Positions 8,267 to 17,572 are shown, numbered from the stretch's first letter. The stretch: DNA of 64,000 nucleotides from CAWGLW01 sp963823525 (GCA_963823525.1 CAWGLW010000006.1:186001-250000); one strand, 5' to 3'. The notes: generated from the sequence alone by a model not told the origin. A program made the numbers and translations.

Positions 8267-9397
8267 ATGAACCACGCAGTGCCCGAGCCGACGATGCTCG
8301 ATTTCAGGGGAAGCGCAATCGGCGCCGACTTGAAGGAGCGGTGCAGCGTGCCCGATCGTCATCCAGCGCCGATATGCCGCGCGGAGAAACTGCTGGCCAT
8401 ACGCCTGCGCCGCCCCGACCCGGCGGCGGCCAGTCAGTTCTTTGTCGACTTTGGCCTGGCCGTGCACGAGCAGCAAGCGGACTACGTCATGCTGCGCGGG
8501 GCGGCCGACACGACGGCCTCGGTGCTCATCGAGCGCGGCCCGGTCGCCTTCGTGGGTCTCACGCTGGCCATCGCAAGCGAAGATGACCTCGCGCGTCTGG
8601 CCCGCGCGCACGGGCAGGACATTTCGGCGGCGGACCTGGGCCGCCCAGGACGCTGCGTTACGCTTCGTGATCCGGACGGGCTCAGGGTCGAAGCCTTGTC
8701 GGAATATGCGTGCCTTGATCAAAGAAAAGTGCCGCAGACGCCGGCCGAAAACCAGGTCGGCGATACGCCACGCATCAACCAGCCGGTGCGGGTCGACCTG
8801 AATCACCCGTGCATCGTCAACAAGATCGGACACACGGCCATCGGTGTGCGGCGCATCGGCGACAGTATTGGCTGGTATGCGCAGAACTTCGGCCTGATCG
8901 TCTCTGACTTCCAACTGCTGGCCGACGATCCGATACCGGTGGTCGCCTTCCTGCGCTGCGATCGCGGCGATCACCCGGCGGATCACCACACGCTGGCCAT
9001 TGCCTCAGGGGTTGATCTCGGGCACATGCACACGGCGTTCGAGGTCAATGGGCTGGACAGCGTTGCCTCCGGCGGCGAATTCCTCGGCAGTCGTGGCTAC
9101 CGTCGAAGCTGGGGCATCGGTCGCCACCTGCTGGGCAGCCAGGTCTTCGACTACTGGCGCGATCCCGAGGGCGCCATGTTCGAGCACTACACGGACGGGG
9201 ACCGATTCGACAACACAGTGCCCGCCGGCTATCACCTCTTCAGCGGCAGGGCGCTGTACCAGTGGGGCCCACCGGTCAGTGCCGACATGGCCGGAAAGCA
9301 GCCGAGCCGCGAGCGTCTGCAGACGTTGATCTCACGCCTGCGCAGCGATGATGACCTGACATTCAAGCGACTGATCAGCCTGGTTCGCGCCGGTTGA
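8267..9397 (+). CDS. VOC-superfamily extradiol dioxygenase-like protein
   Basis: About 376 residues form two vicinal-oxygen-chelate halves. The C-terminal half keeps the likely Fe(II) ligands: His in NKIGHTAIGV (about 188), His in GHMHTAFEV (about 253) and Glu in MFEHYTDGD (about 305), the 2-His-1-Glu pattern of extradiol ring-cleavage enzymes. The next genes, a FAA-family hydrolase and an MhpA-type hydroxylase, fit a meta-cleavage pathway for a hydroxylated aromatic or cinnamate-like compound. I chose ATG 8267 over the frame start at 8174 because TGAGG precedes it and the extension is unconserved. Confidence 0.85.
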   Translation: MNHAVPEPTMLDFRGSAIGADLKERCSVPDRHPAPICRAEKLLAIRLRRPDPAAASQFFVDFGLAVHEQQADYVMLRGAADTTASVLIERGPVAFVGLTLAIASEDDLARLARAHGQDISAADLGRPGRCVTLRDPDGLRVEALSEYACLDQRKVPQTPAENQVGDTPRINQPVRVDLNHPCIVNKIGHTAIGVRRIGDSIGWYAQNFGLIVSDFQLLADDPIPVVAFLRCDRGDHPADHHTLAIASGVDLGHMHTAFEVNGLDSVASGGEFLGSRGYRRSWGIGRHLLGSQVFDYWRDPEGAMFEHYTDGDRFDNTVPAGYHLFSGRALYQWGPPVSADMAGKQPSRERLQTLISRLRSDDDLTFKRLISLVRAG

Positions 9398-9431
9398 GCA
9401 GCAGTTTATCTATCTTCTCGAGGACCCATGC

Positions 9432-10388
9432 ATGCTGAACCTGATCCGATTCGAACTGGCGGACACCACGCGCTGGGGGCTGCTGGATTCCGGCCGGGTC
9501 AGCCCGCTGAACCTGCCCTGCGCAACGACCGCCGAACTGCTCGGCCTGTCACATGCTCAGTTGCTCGATACCGCCGCGAGCGAGACGCTGCCCGTGGACG
9601 GACTGAAGCTGCTTTCTCCGATCACCGCGCCCTGCAAGGTGCTGTGTCAGGGCGCCAATTATCGCCAGCACATGATCGAATCAGGCGTGGACCCGGACGC
9701 CAAGCGCTTCAACATGTTTTTCACCAAGTCGGCCGCTTCGATTACCGGCCCGACTGGAAATATCGTCAAGCCGGCGCACGTCCGGTTGCTTGACTATGAG
9801 ATTGAGCTGACGCTGGTGCTGGGTAAGCCCACTTGCGATCCCCGGCAGGTGACACCGGAGAATCTCCATGACTACGTGGCGGGCATCTGCATCGGCAACG
9901 ATGTCTCGGCACGCGACGTCCAGCTCTCCCAGATGCAGTTCCACAAGGGCAAGAGCTATCGAACGTTCTGTCCGCTCGGGCCGGGGCTGTGCCTGCTGGA
10001 ACGTGATGAAATGCATTACCTCGATGAGCTGCAGCTCGAACTCAAGGTCAACGGCGAAATACGGCAGAGCGCCTCGACGGCCGAACTGGTCTTCAAGCCG
10101 GCGGAAACCCTGACGGAGTTTTCTCAGATCACCGACTTCGCGGCCGGAGATGTGCTCATGACCGGCACGCCGTCGGGCTGCGCCCTTGGGCTGCCCTCCC
10201 CGCTGATGGTGCGCCTGTTCGGCCTGATCCCGGAAGAGAAGCGCTGGCCGCTGTTCGTCAAGAAGCAGTCGGCACGGCCACAGTACCTCAAGGCGGGCGA
10301 TCGGCTCGAATTGAGCATTCGCAGCCACGACGGGCGGATTGACCTCGGGCAACAACGACACACGATCGTGGACGCGGACCGAAACTGA
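9432..10388 (+). CDS. Fumarylacetoacetate hydrolase-family protein
   Basis: The 318-residue product has the FAA-hydrolase core: ANYRQHM, the metal-binding Glu pair in LLDYEIELTLVLGK, and NDVSARDVQ with the later MTGTPSG turn. These enzymes split C-C bonds of diketo acids or act as decarboxylases/hydratases in meta-cleavage pathways (MhpD/HpaG-like relatives). A GAGGA site precedes the ATG. The stop codon shares one base with the next gene's ATG (TGATG at 10386-10390), so it is translationally coupled to the hydroxylase. Upstream lies the VOC dioxygenase, 34 nt away. Confidence 0.87.
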   Translation: MLNLIRFELADTTRWGLLDSGRVSPLNLPCATTAELLGLSHAQLLDTAASETLPVDGLKLLSPITAPCKVLCQGANYRQHMIESGVDPDAKRFNMFFTKSAASITGPTGNIVKPAHVRLLDYEIELTLVLGKPTCDPRQVTPENLHDYVAGICIGNDVSARDVQLSQMQFHKGKSYRTFCPLGPGLCLLERDEMHYLDELQLELKVNGEIRQSASTAELVFKPAETLTEFSQITDFAAGDVLMTGTPSGCALGLPSPLMVRLFGLIPEEKRWPLFVKKQSARPQYLKAGDRLELSIRSHDGRIDLGQQRHTIVDADRN

Positions 10389-12007
10389 TGGAATTGCCTG
10401 AAAGTGTCGATGTGCTGATCGTTGGCGCCGGGCCGGTCGGCGTGACACTGGGCAACCTGCTGGGCCGTTACGGCACCCACACGCTGATCATCGACAAGGC
10501 AGAGAACATCCTGACGCATCCGCGCGCCATCGCGCTGGATAACGAGGCGCTGCGCATACTGCAGATGGCCGGCCTGAGCGAACGCGCGTTTTCACGCGTT
10601 GCGATCCCTTCCGTGCACATGCACTCGCCCTACGTCGGTGAATTTGCCCGCATGAACACGGCCGGCTGTCTCGATGGCCATCCGAAGCTGGTCACTTTCT
10701 TTCAGCCGGACCTGGAGCAGGCCCTGCGCAGTGCGTTGCAGGCCTACCCCCAGGTCTATCTGGCACCGGAGACCGAGATGCTCTCCTTCGGCGAGCACGA
10801 TGATCACGTCACCGCCGATTTGAAATGCAGCGACGGCACTCGCCGGACCGTGAGTGCCCGCTATGTAATCGGCGCGGACGGAGCCAGTTCGCGGGTCCGC
10901 GAGTTGCTTGGCTTGAGTTTCGAGGGCTCGACCTATGCAGAGGACTGGCTGATCGTCGACGCACGGTACCCCAGGCAACCCATCGACCACGTCGAGTTTG
11001 TCTGCGACCCGAGAAGACCGACACCGCACATGCCCGCCCCCGGCGGTCGCGAGCGCTGGGAGTTCATGATGCATCCGGGTGAAACTCGCGAGCAGATGCT
11101 CGCGCCTGACAAAATTCGTGAACTGCTCAGACCGTGGGCTGACTCATCGAAGATCAGCATCGAGCGCAGTGCGGTGTACCGTTTTCATGCGCGTGTCGTG
11201 ACCACCTTCCAGAAAGGCCGCGTCTTCCTGGTTGGCGATGCGGCGCATCTCACCCCGCCCTTTATCGGCCAGGGTCTTTGTGCCGGATTGCGTGATGCGG
11301 CCAACCTCGGCTGGAAACTCACCTGGGTGCTAGAGGGTCGCGCCGCGCCGGCAATTCTCGACAGTTACGACGTCGAGCGTCGCCCGCACGCCGCGGCGAT
11401 GATCCGACTGGCAAAGTTGATGGGCCGACTGATCATGCCCACCAGCGCGTCAACCGCCGTCATGGTCCATGGCCTGGTGAGCCTGCTGCGACGGTTTCCG
11501 CTGACTCGATCGTGGGTCGAAGATTTCAAGATCAAGCCGCAGAATCGCTTCGAAAAGGGCCTCTTTGTTCGTGGCAGGAGTCCGGTGGGCCTGGTACGCG
11601 GCTCGCACTTCCCGCAGGCCTTACTGCAGGATGCCGATGGCCGCTACGAGTGGAGTGACGAGGCGCTGAAAGACCGGCTGACGCTGATCGGTTTCGGCAT
11701 CGATCCGCACGCCGAACTCGATCCGGCCAGTCTCAGCGCCTGGCAGGCCGCGGGCGGGCACTGCATACAGGTGTGTTATCGCGGCCAGGTGGCGTACCGG
11801 GACATTGCAGACTATGTCTGGGAGGATCCCGGCGGCGACCTGCTGCCGAACGTGGTACCGGTTGGCTGGCTGGCCATCGTTCGCCCGGATCGAACGCTGA
11901 TCTGTGACGGACCGGCAACGGACGCCAATACGTTGATCAGGGATACGCTAAGGCTTCTAGGTCATGTTGGCGAAGCGCATGGCAGCCAGGAATCTGTCAG
12001 CGCATAG
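10388..12007 (+). CDS. MhpA-type FAD-dependent aromatic hydroxylase
   Basis: A 539-residue flavoprotein monooxygenase. The N-terminal dinucleotide motif GAGPVGVTLGNLLGRYG lies at about residues 13-29, an RVRELL/GADGASSR NADPH-contact segment near 160, and the second FAD motif FLVGDAAHLTPPFIGQGL near 280. It resembles 3-(3-hydroxyphenyl)propionate hydroxylase and related class A enzymes that ortho-hydroxylate phenols. With the upstream VOC dioxygenase and FAA hydrolase it forms a three-gene hydroxylate-cleave-hydrolyse module; the exact substrate cannot be read from sequence. The protein extends to a thioredoxin-like C-terminal region as in MhpA. Confidence 0.87.
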   Translation: MELPESVDVLIVGAGPVGVTLGNLLGRYGTHTLIIDKAENILTHPRAIALDNEALRILQMAGLSERAFSRVAIPSVHMHSPYVGEFARMNTAGCLDGHPKLVTFFQPDLEQALRSALQAYPQVYLAPETEMLSFGEHDDHVTADLKCSDGTRRTVSARYVIGADGASSRVRELLGLSFEGSTYAEDWLIVDARYPRQPIDHVEFVCDPRRPTPHMPAPGGRERWEFMMHPGETREQMLAPDKIRELLRPWADSSKISIERSAVYRFHARVVTTFQKGRVFLVGDAAHLTPPFIGQGLCAGLRDAANLGWKLTWVLEGRAAPAILDSYDVERRPHAAAMIRLAKLMGRLIMPTSASTAVMVHGLVSLLRRFPLTRSWVEDFKIKPQNRFEKGLFVRGRSPVGLVRGSHFPQALLQDADGRYEWSDEALKDRLTLIGFGIDPHAELDPASLSAWQAAGGHCIQVCYRGQVAYRDIADYVWEDPGGDLLPNVVPVGWLAIVRPDRTLICDGPATDANTLIRDTLRLLGHVGEAHGSQESVSA

Positions 12008-12059
12008 ACTCATCCAGCCCGGCATGGGCGCGACGCAGCGCACGTGGGACAATGCGCCG

Positions 12060-13703
12060 ATGCGACCGGAAAGTCAGTCACAGCAATCGCGAAGCGGTCC
12101 GAGCGGGAGTCACGCGGCAACCCGGGTGCGATCGGGGCTCGAGGCGGACAGCACGGCGTTTTTCCGCCGTACATCGTGCCGGATCGGTGCCGCGATTCTT
12201 GCCCTCCTTGCAGTCGCCTGTTCCCGGGAGGCACCGGAAGCCATATCCGTGAGCGACGACGTCACGGAGCAAGTATTGACCCGTGGCCTCGGGGCCGAAC
12301 CCGACACCCTGGACCCGCAGCTGGCCGACGACAACGCGGCACTCACGGTGATCGGCGATCTGTGCGAGGGACTCACCACCGAGTCGCCGGATGGATCAAT
12401 CGAGCCCGGTGCCGCGCAGAGCTGGGAAGTCAGCACAGACGGCCGCGACTACCGGTTTGCCCTGCGCAGCGGGCTGCGCTGGTCGAACGCAGACCCGCTG
12501 CTCGCCGCTCACTTTGCGGCGGGGCTCGGTCGGGCCATGCAACCGGACACGCAGGCGCCGTATGCGGAACTGCTCGCGTCGATCATCGCCGTCGAGGCGG
12601 ACGATGAGACGACGCTGATCATCCGCCTGAGCGACCCGATGCCGTATCTCCCTGCCGTGCTGGCCTTGCCGGTGGCGATGCCGCTGTATCCCGACGCGAC
12701 CGGATCTGAGCAGCCGCTGTGCAATGGAGCATTCCGCCTCACCGATCGGCAACCGGGTTCGCGGATCGAGCTCGAGCGCAACCCACACTACCGGGCGGCC
12801 GACCAGGTTCTCATCGACCGAGTGCGATACCTGCCGATCGAAGACCTGACGACCGAGCTGAATCTCTATCGCACCGGTGAGATCGATGTGACAAGCGAGG
12901 TACCGAACACACAGATCGCCTGGCTACGCGAGAACCTGCCGGCCGAACTGAAGATTTCCCCTTACCTCAGCGTGTACTCCTATGCCGTAAACCTGCAGCG
13001 GTTGGCGGATCCTCGTGTTAGACAGGCGCTCGCGATGGCGATCGATCGTGAACGAATCGTCGCGCAGGTTACCGGCGCGGGCGAGCGCCCTGCCTACGGC
13101 TGGGTGCCCGATGGCCTGCCGGGTTACACGGCCAGGCGGTTTTCCTGGCGGTCGGAAACGCATGACGCGCGTGTCGCCACAGCCGGCAAGGCGTGGCAGG
13201 CGGCGAAGGCAGCCGGATTTGCGCCTGGAACCTTGACGCTGTGTACTGACGCAAGCGCGAATCACCACCGCACTGCAGTCGCGCTGGCCGACATGTGGCA
13301 GTCCGCGCTGAGCGTTCGCACGGAGATTCGTGAACTCGAGTGGAAGGTCTACCTTGCCACGCGCCACGCGCCGGGGGACTGTGACCTCGTGCGCCTCGGC
13401 TGGTCGGCCGACTTCATCGCGCCCGAGGCCTTTCTGGCAATGTTTGGCTCCGAGCATACACAGAACACGCTCGGGTACCGCAATGCGGCCTATGATGCCT
13501 TGCTGGATCAAGCCGCCGTCGCGGCCGATAGCACGGCTCGCGTGCAGATGCTGGCCGACGCAGAGTCACTGTTGCTCGAGGACGTCCCGGTGATTCCCAT
13601 TTTCTTCCGGTCCGCGAAGCGCCTGGTCAAACCGCAGGTCAAGGGCTACCAGGACAATCCGCTCGGTCACCTGGCCTCGCGCCAGCTGCGCATTGAGCAA
13701 TAA
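12060..13703 (+). CDS. ABC-transporter peptide-binding lipoprotein (OppA/SBP_bac_5 type)
   Basis: The mature part is an extracellular solute-binding protein family 5 molecule: LGAEPDTLDPQLADDNAAL near the start, a long core, and the YRNAAYDALLDQA helix late. A lipobox LAVAC (Cys about residue 54 from the chosen start) follows a basic and hydrophobic stretch, so it is an anchored lipoprotein for peptide or oligopeptide uptake. Starts are uncertain: ATG 12060 leaves 40 residues before the signal peptide, while a GTG at 12126 is closer. No permease or ATPase genes lie next to it, so it may serve a distant transporter. It ends inside the terminator of the opposite operon. Confidence 0.75.
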   Translation: MRPESQSQQSRSGPSGSHAATRVRSGLEADSTAFFRRTSCRIGAAILALLAVACSREAPEAISVSDDVTEQVLTRGLGAEPDTLDPQLADDNAALTVIGDLCEGLTTESPDGSIEPGAAQSWEVSTDGRDYRFALRSGLRWSNADPLLAAHFAAGLGRAMQPDTQAPYAELLASIIAVEADDETTLIIRLSDPMPYLPAVLALPVAMPLYPDATGSEQPLCNGAFRLTDRQPGSRIELERNPHYRAADQVLIDRVRYLPIEDLTTELNLYRTGEIDVTSEVPNTQIAWLRENLPAELKISPYLSVYSYAVNLQRLADPRVRQALAMAIDRERIVAQVTGAGERPAYGWVPDGLPGYTARRFSWRSETHDARVATAGKAWQAAKAAGFAPGTLTLCTDASANHHRTAVALADMWQSALSVRTEIRELEWKVYLATRHAPGDCDLVRLGWSADFIAPEAFLAMFGSEHTQNTLGYRNAAYDALLDQAAVAADSTARVQMLADAESLLLEDVPVIPIFFRSAKRLVKPQVKGYQDNPLGHLASRQLRIEQ

Positions 13704-13733
13704 AAAAGGGCGGGCGACTTTTGTCACCCGCCC
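13702..13733 (-). terminator. Intrinsic terminator of the DUF5666 operon
   Basis: On the minus strand a near-perfect stem (GGGCGGGTGAC / GTCGCCCGCCC with a single internal mismatch, loop AAAAG or similar) runs straight into TTTTTT. It lies about 32 nt beyond the stop of the DUF5666-PKD-cytochrome c gene. On the plus strand the opposite flank is not T-rich, so the terminator mainly serves the minus operon. Confidence 0.85.
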
Positions 13734-13765
13734 AGTTCGGACCGAGAGGTCCGGGGTATCAATGA

Positions 13766-16063
13766 TCAGGGATTCGCAGCAGCGATCGCATCGGCGATCG
13801 CCTGGACCTCATCGTCAGTCAGGGGGCTCAGGAAGCTCATGCCACCCTTGTTGCTGTTAATTGCACTGCGTATGTCGGTGGCCGACCGCTTGTCAGGCGC
13901 CATCCGCTGGATCGAGTCAATGGCGCTGTGACAGCTGCTGCAGTTGTCCCCGTAAAGCTTCGCACCGTCGAGCGCAACCACGGCGTTCGCCGTAACCGTC
14001 ACCGAGGCCGGTGCACTGCCGAGCTCACCGTCGTTGACCCGCAGCGTTGCCGTGTAGTCGCCCGCCACGTCAGCCGTGAACGCCGGAGAGGCCAGCGTGT
14101 CGCCGGAGAGGGCGGCCGTGCTGCCCGCGGGCCGCGTCAGTGACCAGGCGTAGCTCAGTGTCTGCCCTTCCGGGTCGCTGCTCCCTGCCGCGCTCAGCGT
14201 GATCGTCTCGCCGACGGCCGCCTGCGTCTTACTCGCGGTCGCCATCGCCGTTGGTGCGGTGTTCACCGCCGGGTCACGTGCGGTTACCGTGACGCTGGCG
14301 GTGTCCTGAAGTTCACCATCGTTCACCGTCAGTCTCGCGGTATAGCCGCCCGCCACGTCGGCATTGAAACTCGGCGCACTGGTATCCGCTGCCGCAAGCG
14401 TGGCCGCGCTCGAGGCCGGGGTTTCGAGAACCCAGGCATAGCTCAGTGGGTCGCCATCCGGATCGCTGCTCGCGCTGCCGTCGAGGGTAACCGGCGAGCC
14501 GACCGTCACGCTCTGCGCAGGTCCGGCCTGCGCCACGGGCGCACGGTTGCCGACCGGTGGCGGCTCGATCGGCGGAGGCGGCGTTCCGCCACCCTCGCGC
14601 ATGTGCTCGATTTCCACGTCGTCGGCCACGATCGCCACGCCGCTCCACTGACCTTCGACATCAACGATGCGGTTGTTTGCCTCGCTGAAGAACGTGGCCG
14701 CAGCGATGTCCTGATCGTCCTGTTCAAACTGCGTACCGGACGTCGTCTCGATGTTGACGCCTGCGATCACGAACAGTGGCGGATTCAAGTCCGAGGCCGT
14801 TCCGCGCAGCTCAACCTGGTCTTCCGGGTCATCGCGCTCGAGACCTGTTGCGATTAGCGCTCCGGGGACTGAAGGATCCGGGTAACCGCGAACCTCAACC
14901 CAGTCACCAACACGCAAGTCTTCGGGCGCAAAGAAATGGTCGTCATCGCTCTTGTCTTCACGCCGGGTCGATGCGTCATGGAAGACCGTAAGCCCCAGGG
15001 TCTGAAATGATCCGGCCTCCGGGTCAATCGCATCAACCCGCGCCGACAGCTTGACGCTTGCCCTGTGTCGGAGGTGCACGTATCTGGCCACAAGCACGCC
15101 ACCGGCATCGAACTCGCCTTCGACCTCGACCTTGATATCGGCCCGCAGATCGGCAGCGACTCCACCGATGTAGCTCGTGGACGCGGTCGTGCGCACCGGC
15201 TGTCCGCTGACATCGAAATCGGCACTGCTGGCGAAGCGGGTGATCAGTCCTTCGACCTCGGCTTCATCGCCGTCGTGTCCATTGAGGTGGCCGTCTTCAC
15301 GCGAGACACGTGTCGCGATCAGCGCACCATCGGCAGCGAACGCATCGCCCTTGACTTCCACCAGGTCGCCCTCGCTCAGCGTACCTTCGCCGAAACCATC
15401 GATCATGGCGCTGGAGTAATTAACCCAGAGTTCGCCGACACGGAAACGGCCGGCCGCCGAATCAAGTTCGGCCACCGGGCCCTCGACCTCCACTTCGGTC
15501 TCGCCGTCATCGGCGCGTTCGATACGCGTCGCGCGGGCCCGGTCATCCGAACCAATGTATCCATGGGCCTCGATCCGATCGCCGACGTTGATACCCGCAA
15601 GCGTCGCCTGCGGGATCGAGTCGTCGAAAGACGTATCGTCATCCACGCGGACCACCTGTCCGCTGATCGTCACCGTTCCAGCCACCGGATCGACGGCTTC
15701 AACCGATCCCTGCATCAGGCGGTGCATCTCGATGCGTCGTGCTTGATGATTTCCGTCGGCACCCGACTCGGCCTGGAGCCTGATGACATGCCCGACTTTC
15801 AGTTCGGCAACCGTGGCGGGCCTGCCCTCGATCAGGACATCCGCGGATGTCGTCTCATATCGTGTGCCGTTGACGATGACGCTGCCAAAACCGGTGATCG
15901 CACCGGAGACCAGCGTCGTCGCGGTCGCGTCACCGCCAGGCGGCGGCTGGTTCGACGGCGGCGCGTTCGTGGACGAGCCATCGCCCCCACCTCCGCCGCT
16001 GCAGGCCACGACCAGCACGGCCGTAGACCCGATTAAGATTGCTTGACGAAAAATTGCGTTCAT
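13766..16063 (-). CDS. DUF5666 / PKD-like / cytochrome c fusion lipoprotein
   Basis: The 765-residue product begins with a signal peptide and lipobox (LVVAC, Cys 21) then a Gly/Ser/Pro-rich linker. Six DUF5666-like beta units of about 65-75 residues follow (roughly 48-490), each with a G.V..V start and an ATRIE-like end, then a proline linker (TPPPPIEPPP), two PKD-type immunoglobulin folds (about 508-690), and a C-terminal c-type heme domain with CSSCH at 708-712 and a candidate axial Met near 742 (GGMSF). It should be anchored on a membrane with the heme exposed. The ribosome site AGAGGTGA is strong. Co-oriented downstream of the simpler DUF5666 gene. Confidence 0.85.
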   Translation of the reverse strand: MNAIFRQAILIGSTAVLVVACSGGGGGDGSSTNAPPSNQPPPGGDATATTLVSGAITGFGSVIVNGTRYETTSADVLIEGRPATVAELKVGHVIRLQAESGADGNHQARRIEMHRLMQGSVEAVDPVAGTVTISGQVVRVDDDTSFDDSIPQATLAGINVGDRIEAHGYIGSDDRARATRIERADDGETEVEVEGPVAELDSAAGRFRVGELWVNYSSAMIDGFGEGTLSEGDLVEVKGDAFAADGALIATRVSREDGHLNGHDGDEAEVEGLITRFASSADFDVSGQPVRTTASTSYIGGVAADLRADIKVEVEGEFDAGGVLVARYVHLRHRASVKLSARVDAIDPEAGSFQTLGLTVFHDASTRREDKSDDDHFFAPEDLRVGDWVEVRGYPDPSVPGALIATGLERDDPEDQVELRGTASDLNPPLFVIAGVNIETTSGTQFEQDDQDIAAATFFSEANNRIVDVEGQWSGVAIVADDVEIEHMREGGGTPPPPIEPPPVGNRAPVAQAGPAQSVTVGSPVTLDGSASSDPDGDPLSYAWVLETPASSAATLAAADTSAPSFNADVAGGYTARLTVNDGELQDTASVTVTARDPAVNTAPTAMATASKTQAAVGETITLSAAGSSDPEGQTLSYAWSLTRPAGSTAALSGDTLASPAFTADVAGDYTATLRVNDGELGSAPASVTVTANAVVALDGAKLYGDNCSSCHSAIDSIQRMAPDKRSATDIRSAINSNKGGMSFLSPLTDDEVQAIADAIAAANP

Positions 16064-16095
16064 ATATCACCTCTGAAGCTCGGTACTGATCGGTT

Positions 16096-16113
16096 CGGTC
16101 ACTTGCGTGACCG
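16096..16113 (-). other. Short hairpin between the two DUF5666 genes
   Basis: A perfect 7-bp inverted repeat (CGGTCAC / GTGACCG, loop of four) sits in the 69-nt gap between the two lipoprotein genes. No U-run follows, so it is not a terminator. It could affect mRNA stability or ratio of the two products. This is only suggestive. Confidence 0.3.
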
Positions 16114-16132
16114 CCGTACCCCGGAACCCCGG

Positions 16133-17572
16133 TCAGTCCTCGAGCTCGGCCGACTCGGCCAACAGGACGTCGCCAACCAGGGCACCCTCGACTTTGACGA
16201 TCTGCCCCTCGGCAATCGCAAAGAACTCGGACGCATCGATCGACTCGTCGCTCTTGTTACTAAACTCTGTATCCGCATCAGTCGTAACCGTTACACCTGC
16301 AATGGTCAGGTCTGGCTGCGCCACGCTGTCCACCGGGCCACGTAGCTCGACCTGATCGTCAGGCTCGTCGCGATCGAGACGGGTCGCGATCACCGTGGTC
16401 CCTTCGAGCCGCCCGCGAATCTCGACGTAGTCGCCGACGCGCAGATCCGCCAGGCCGAAGCGCTGCAAGTCGGCAGCGCTATGATCTTCGAACCGCGTCA
16501 GCTCATTGACCACGACCGTCGTACCCAGTACGACGAGGCGACTGGCCGCCGCATCAACTGATTCGACGGTAGCACTTATCTCCACGTCACTATCGAGTCG
16601 GAACCGTAGCTGTTCCGCGACAATCCGGCCGTTTATGTCAAAACCGCCCTCGACCTCGACTTTCACGTCGAGCGCCAGGTCCGACGCCGATCCGCCTTCG
16701 TAGCGTGTCGAGGTATTCGTAATGACTGATTGTCCCGCCACGTCGAAGTCGCTGGCCGATACGAAGCGCGTGATCAGGCCCTCGATGTCCGCTTCGTCGT
16801 CGATCGTTCCCATGAAGCTTTGCGTTTCCCTCTGGATCCGCGTCGCCACAAGTACGCTGCTCGCATTCAGGGTGCCCCTGACTTCCAGCAGGTCACCGTC
16901 GGCCGGCTGACCCATGGCAAATCCCTCGAGCTGGGCGGTGGCGTAATCAATCGCAAGTCCGTTGATGTTCAGTCGCTTCGCCGCGGAATCGACACCGCTC
17001 GCAACGCCTTTTACGTCGACCTCACTACTGCTCGCTCTGCGCTCGATCCGTGTCGCCGCGATCACGCCATCGGATGCGACCAGCCCGCTCACCTGGACCT
17101 GGTCAGCGACCGCCAGGCCCTCGAGTGCACGTGGCACGATACTGTCGCCAAAGGACGTATTCGCCGACACCTGCACGGTCTGGCCAAGCACGACGAGGCG
17201 CTGGCCGGCGAGATCCACACTTTGCACCGGACCCTCGACCTCGTCGTTGAAATCGATACGGACGGCCGATCCGGTCACCCCGTCGGCGTTCAAGGTGCCT
17301 TCTATGCGCACCACCTGACCGATCCTCAGGTCCGATTCGGTAGCCGGCTGGCCATCAACCGTGACCAGAGCGCCGCTGGTCGAGTAGCGCACACCATTGA
17401 CGATGACGCTGCCGAAGCCAGTGATCGGACCTGACGCGATGATCCCGCCGCGGTCGATTCCGGCGATCGGTTCACTGCCACCGCTGCTTCCACCACCACT
17501 ACCGCAGCCAACAACGAGTAGCGAGACAAGAAAAAACAGGGCTGCCTTGCCGGTTCGCGGTATGCAATTCAT
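16133..17572 (-). CDS. DUF5666 repeat lipoprotein
   Basis: A 479-residue lipoprotein (lipobox LLVVGC, Cys 23) followed by a Gly/Ser linker and six DUF5666-like units covering the rest of the protein. Its first unit (SGPITGFGSVIVNGVRY) is nearly the same as that of its neighbour (SGAITGFGSVIVNGTRY), so the two genes are paralogues, but this one lacks the PKD and heme domains. Acidic, Asp/Glu-rich units suggest an extracytoplasmic ligand- or metal-binding surface; no enzyme motif is seen. The ATG overlaps the DUF6502 stop by 4 nt (ATGA). Confidence 0.85.
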   Translation of the reverse strand: MNCIPRTGKAALFFLVSLLVVGCGSGGGSSGGSEPIAGIDRGGIIASGPITGFGSVIVNGVRYSTSGALVTVDGQPATESDLRIGQVVRIEGTLNADGVTGSAVRIDFNDEVEGPVQSVDLAGQRLVVLGQTVQVSANTSFGDSIVPRALEGLAVADQVQVSGLVASDGVIAATRIERRASSSEVDVKGVASGVDSAAKRLNINGLAIDYATAQLEGFAMGQPADGDLLEVRGTLNASSVLVATRIQRETQSFMGTIDDEADIEGLITRFVSASDFDVAGQSVITNTSTRYEGGSASDLALDVKVEVEGGFDINGRIVAEQLRFRLDSDVEISATVESVDAAASRLVVLGTTVVVNELTRFEDHSAADLQRFGLADLRVGDYVEIRGRLEGTTVIATRLDRDEPDDQVELRGPVDSVAQPDLTIAGVTVTTDADTEFSNKSDESIDASEFFAIAEGQIVKVEGALVGDVLLAESAELED

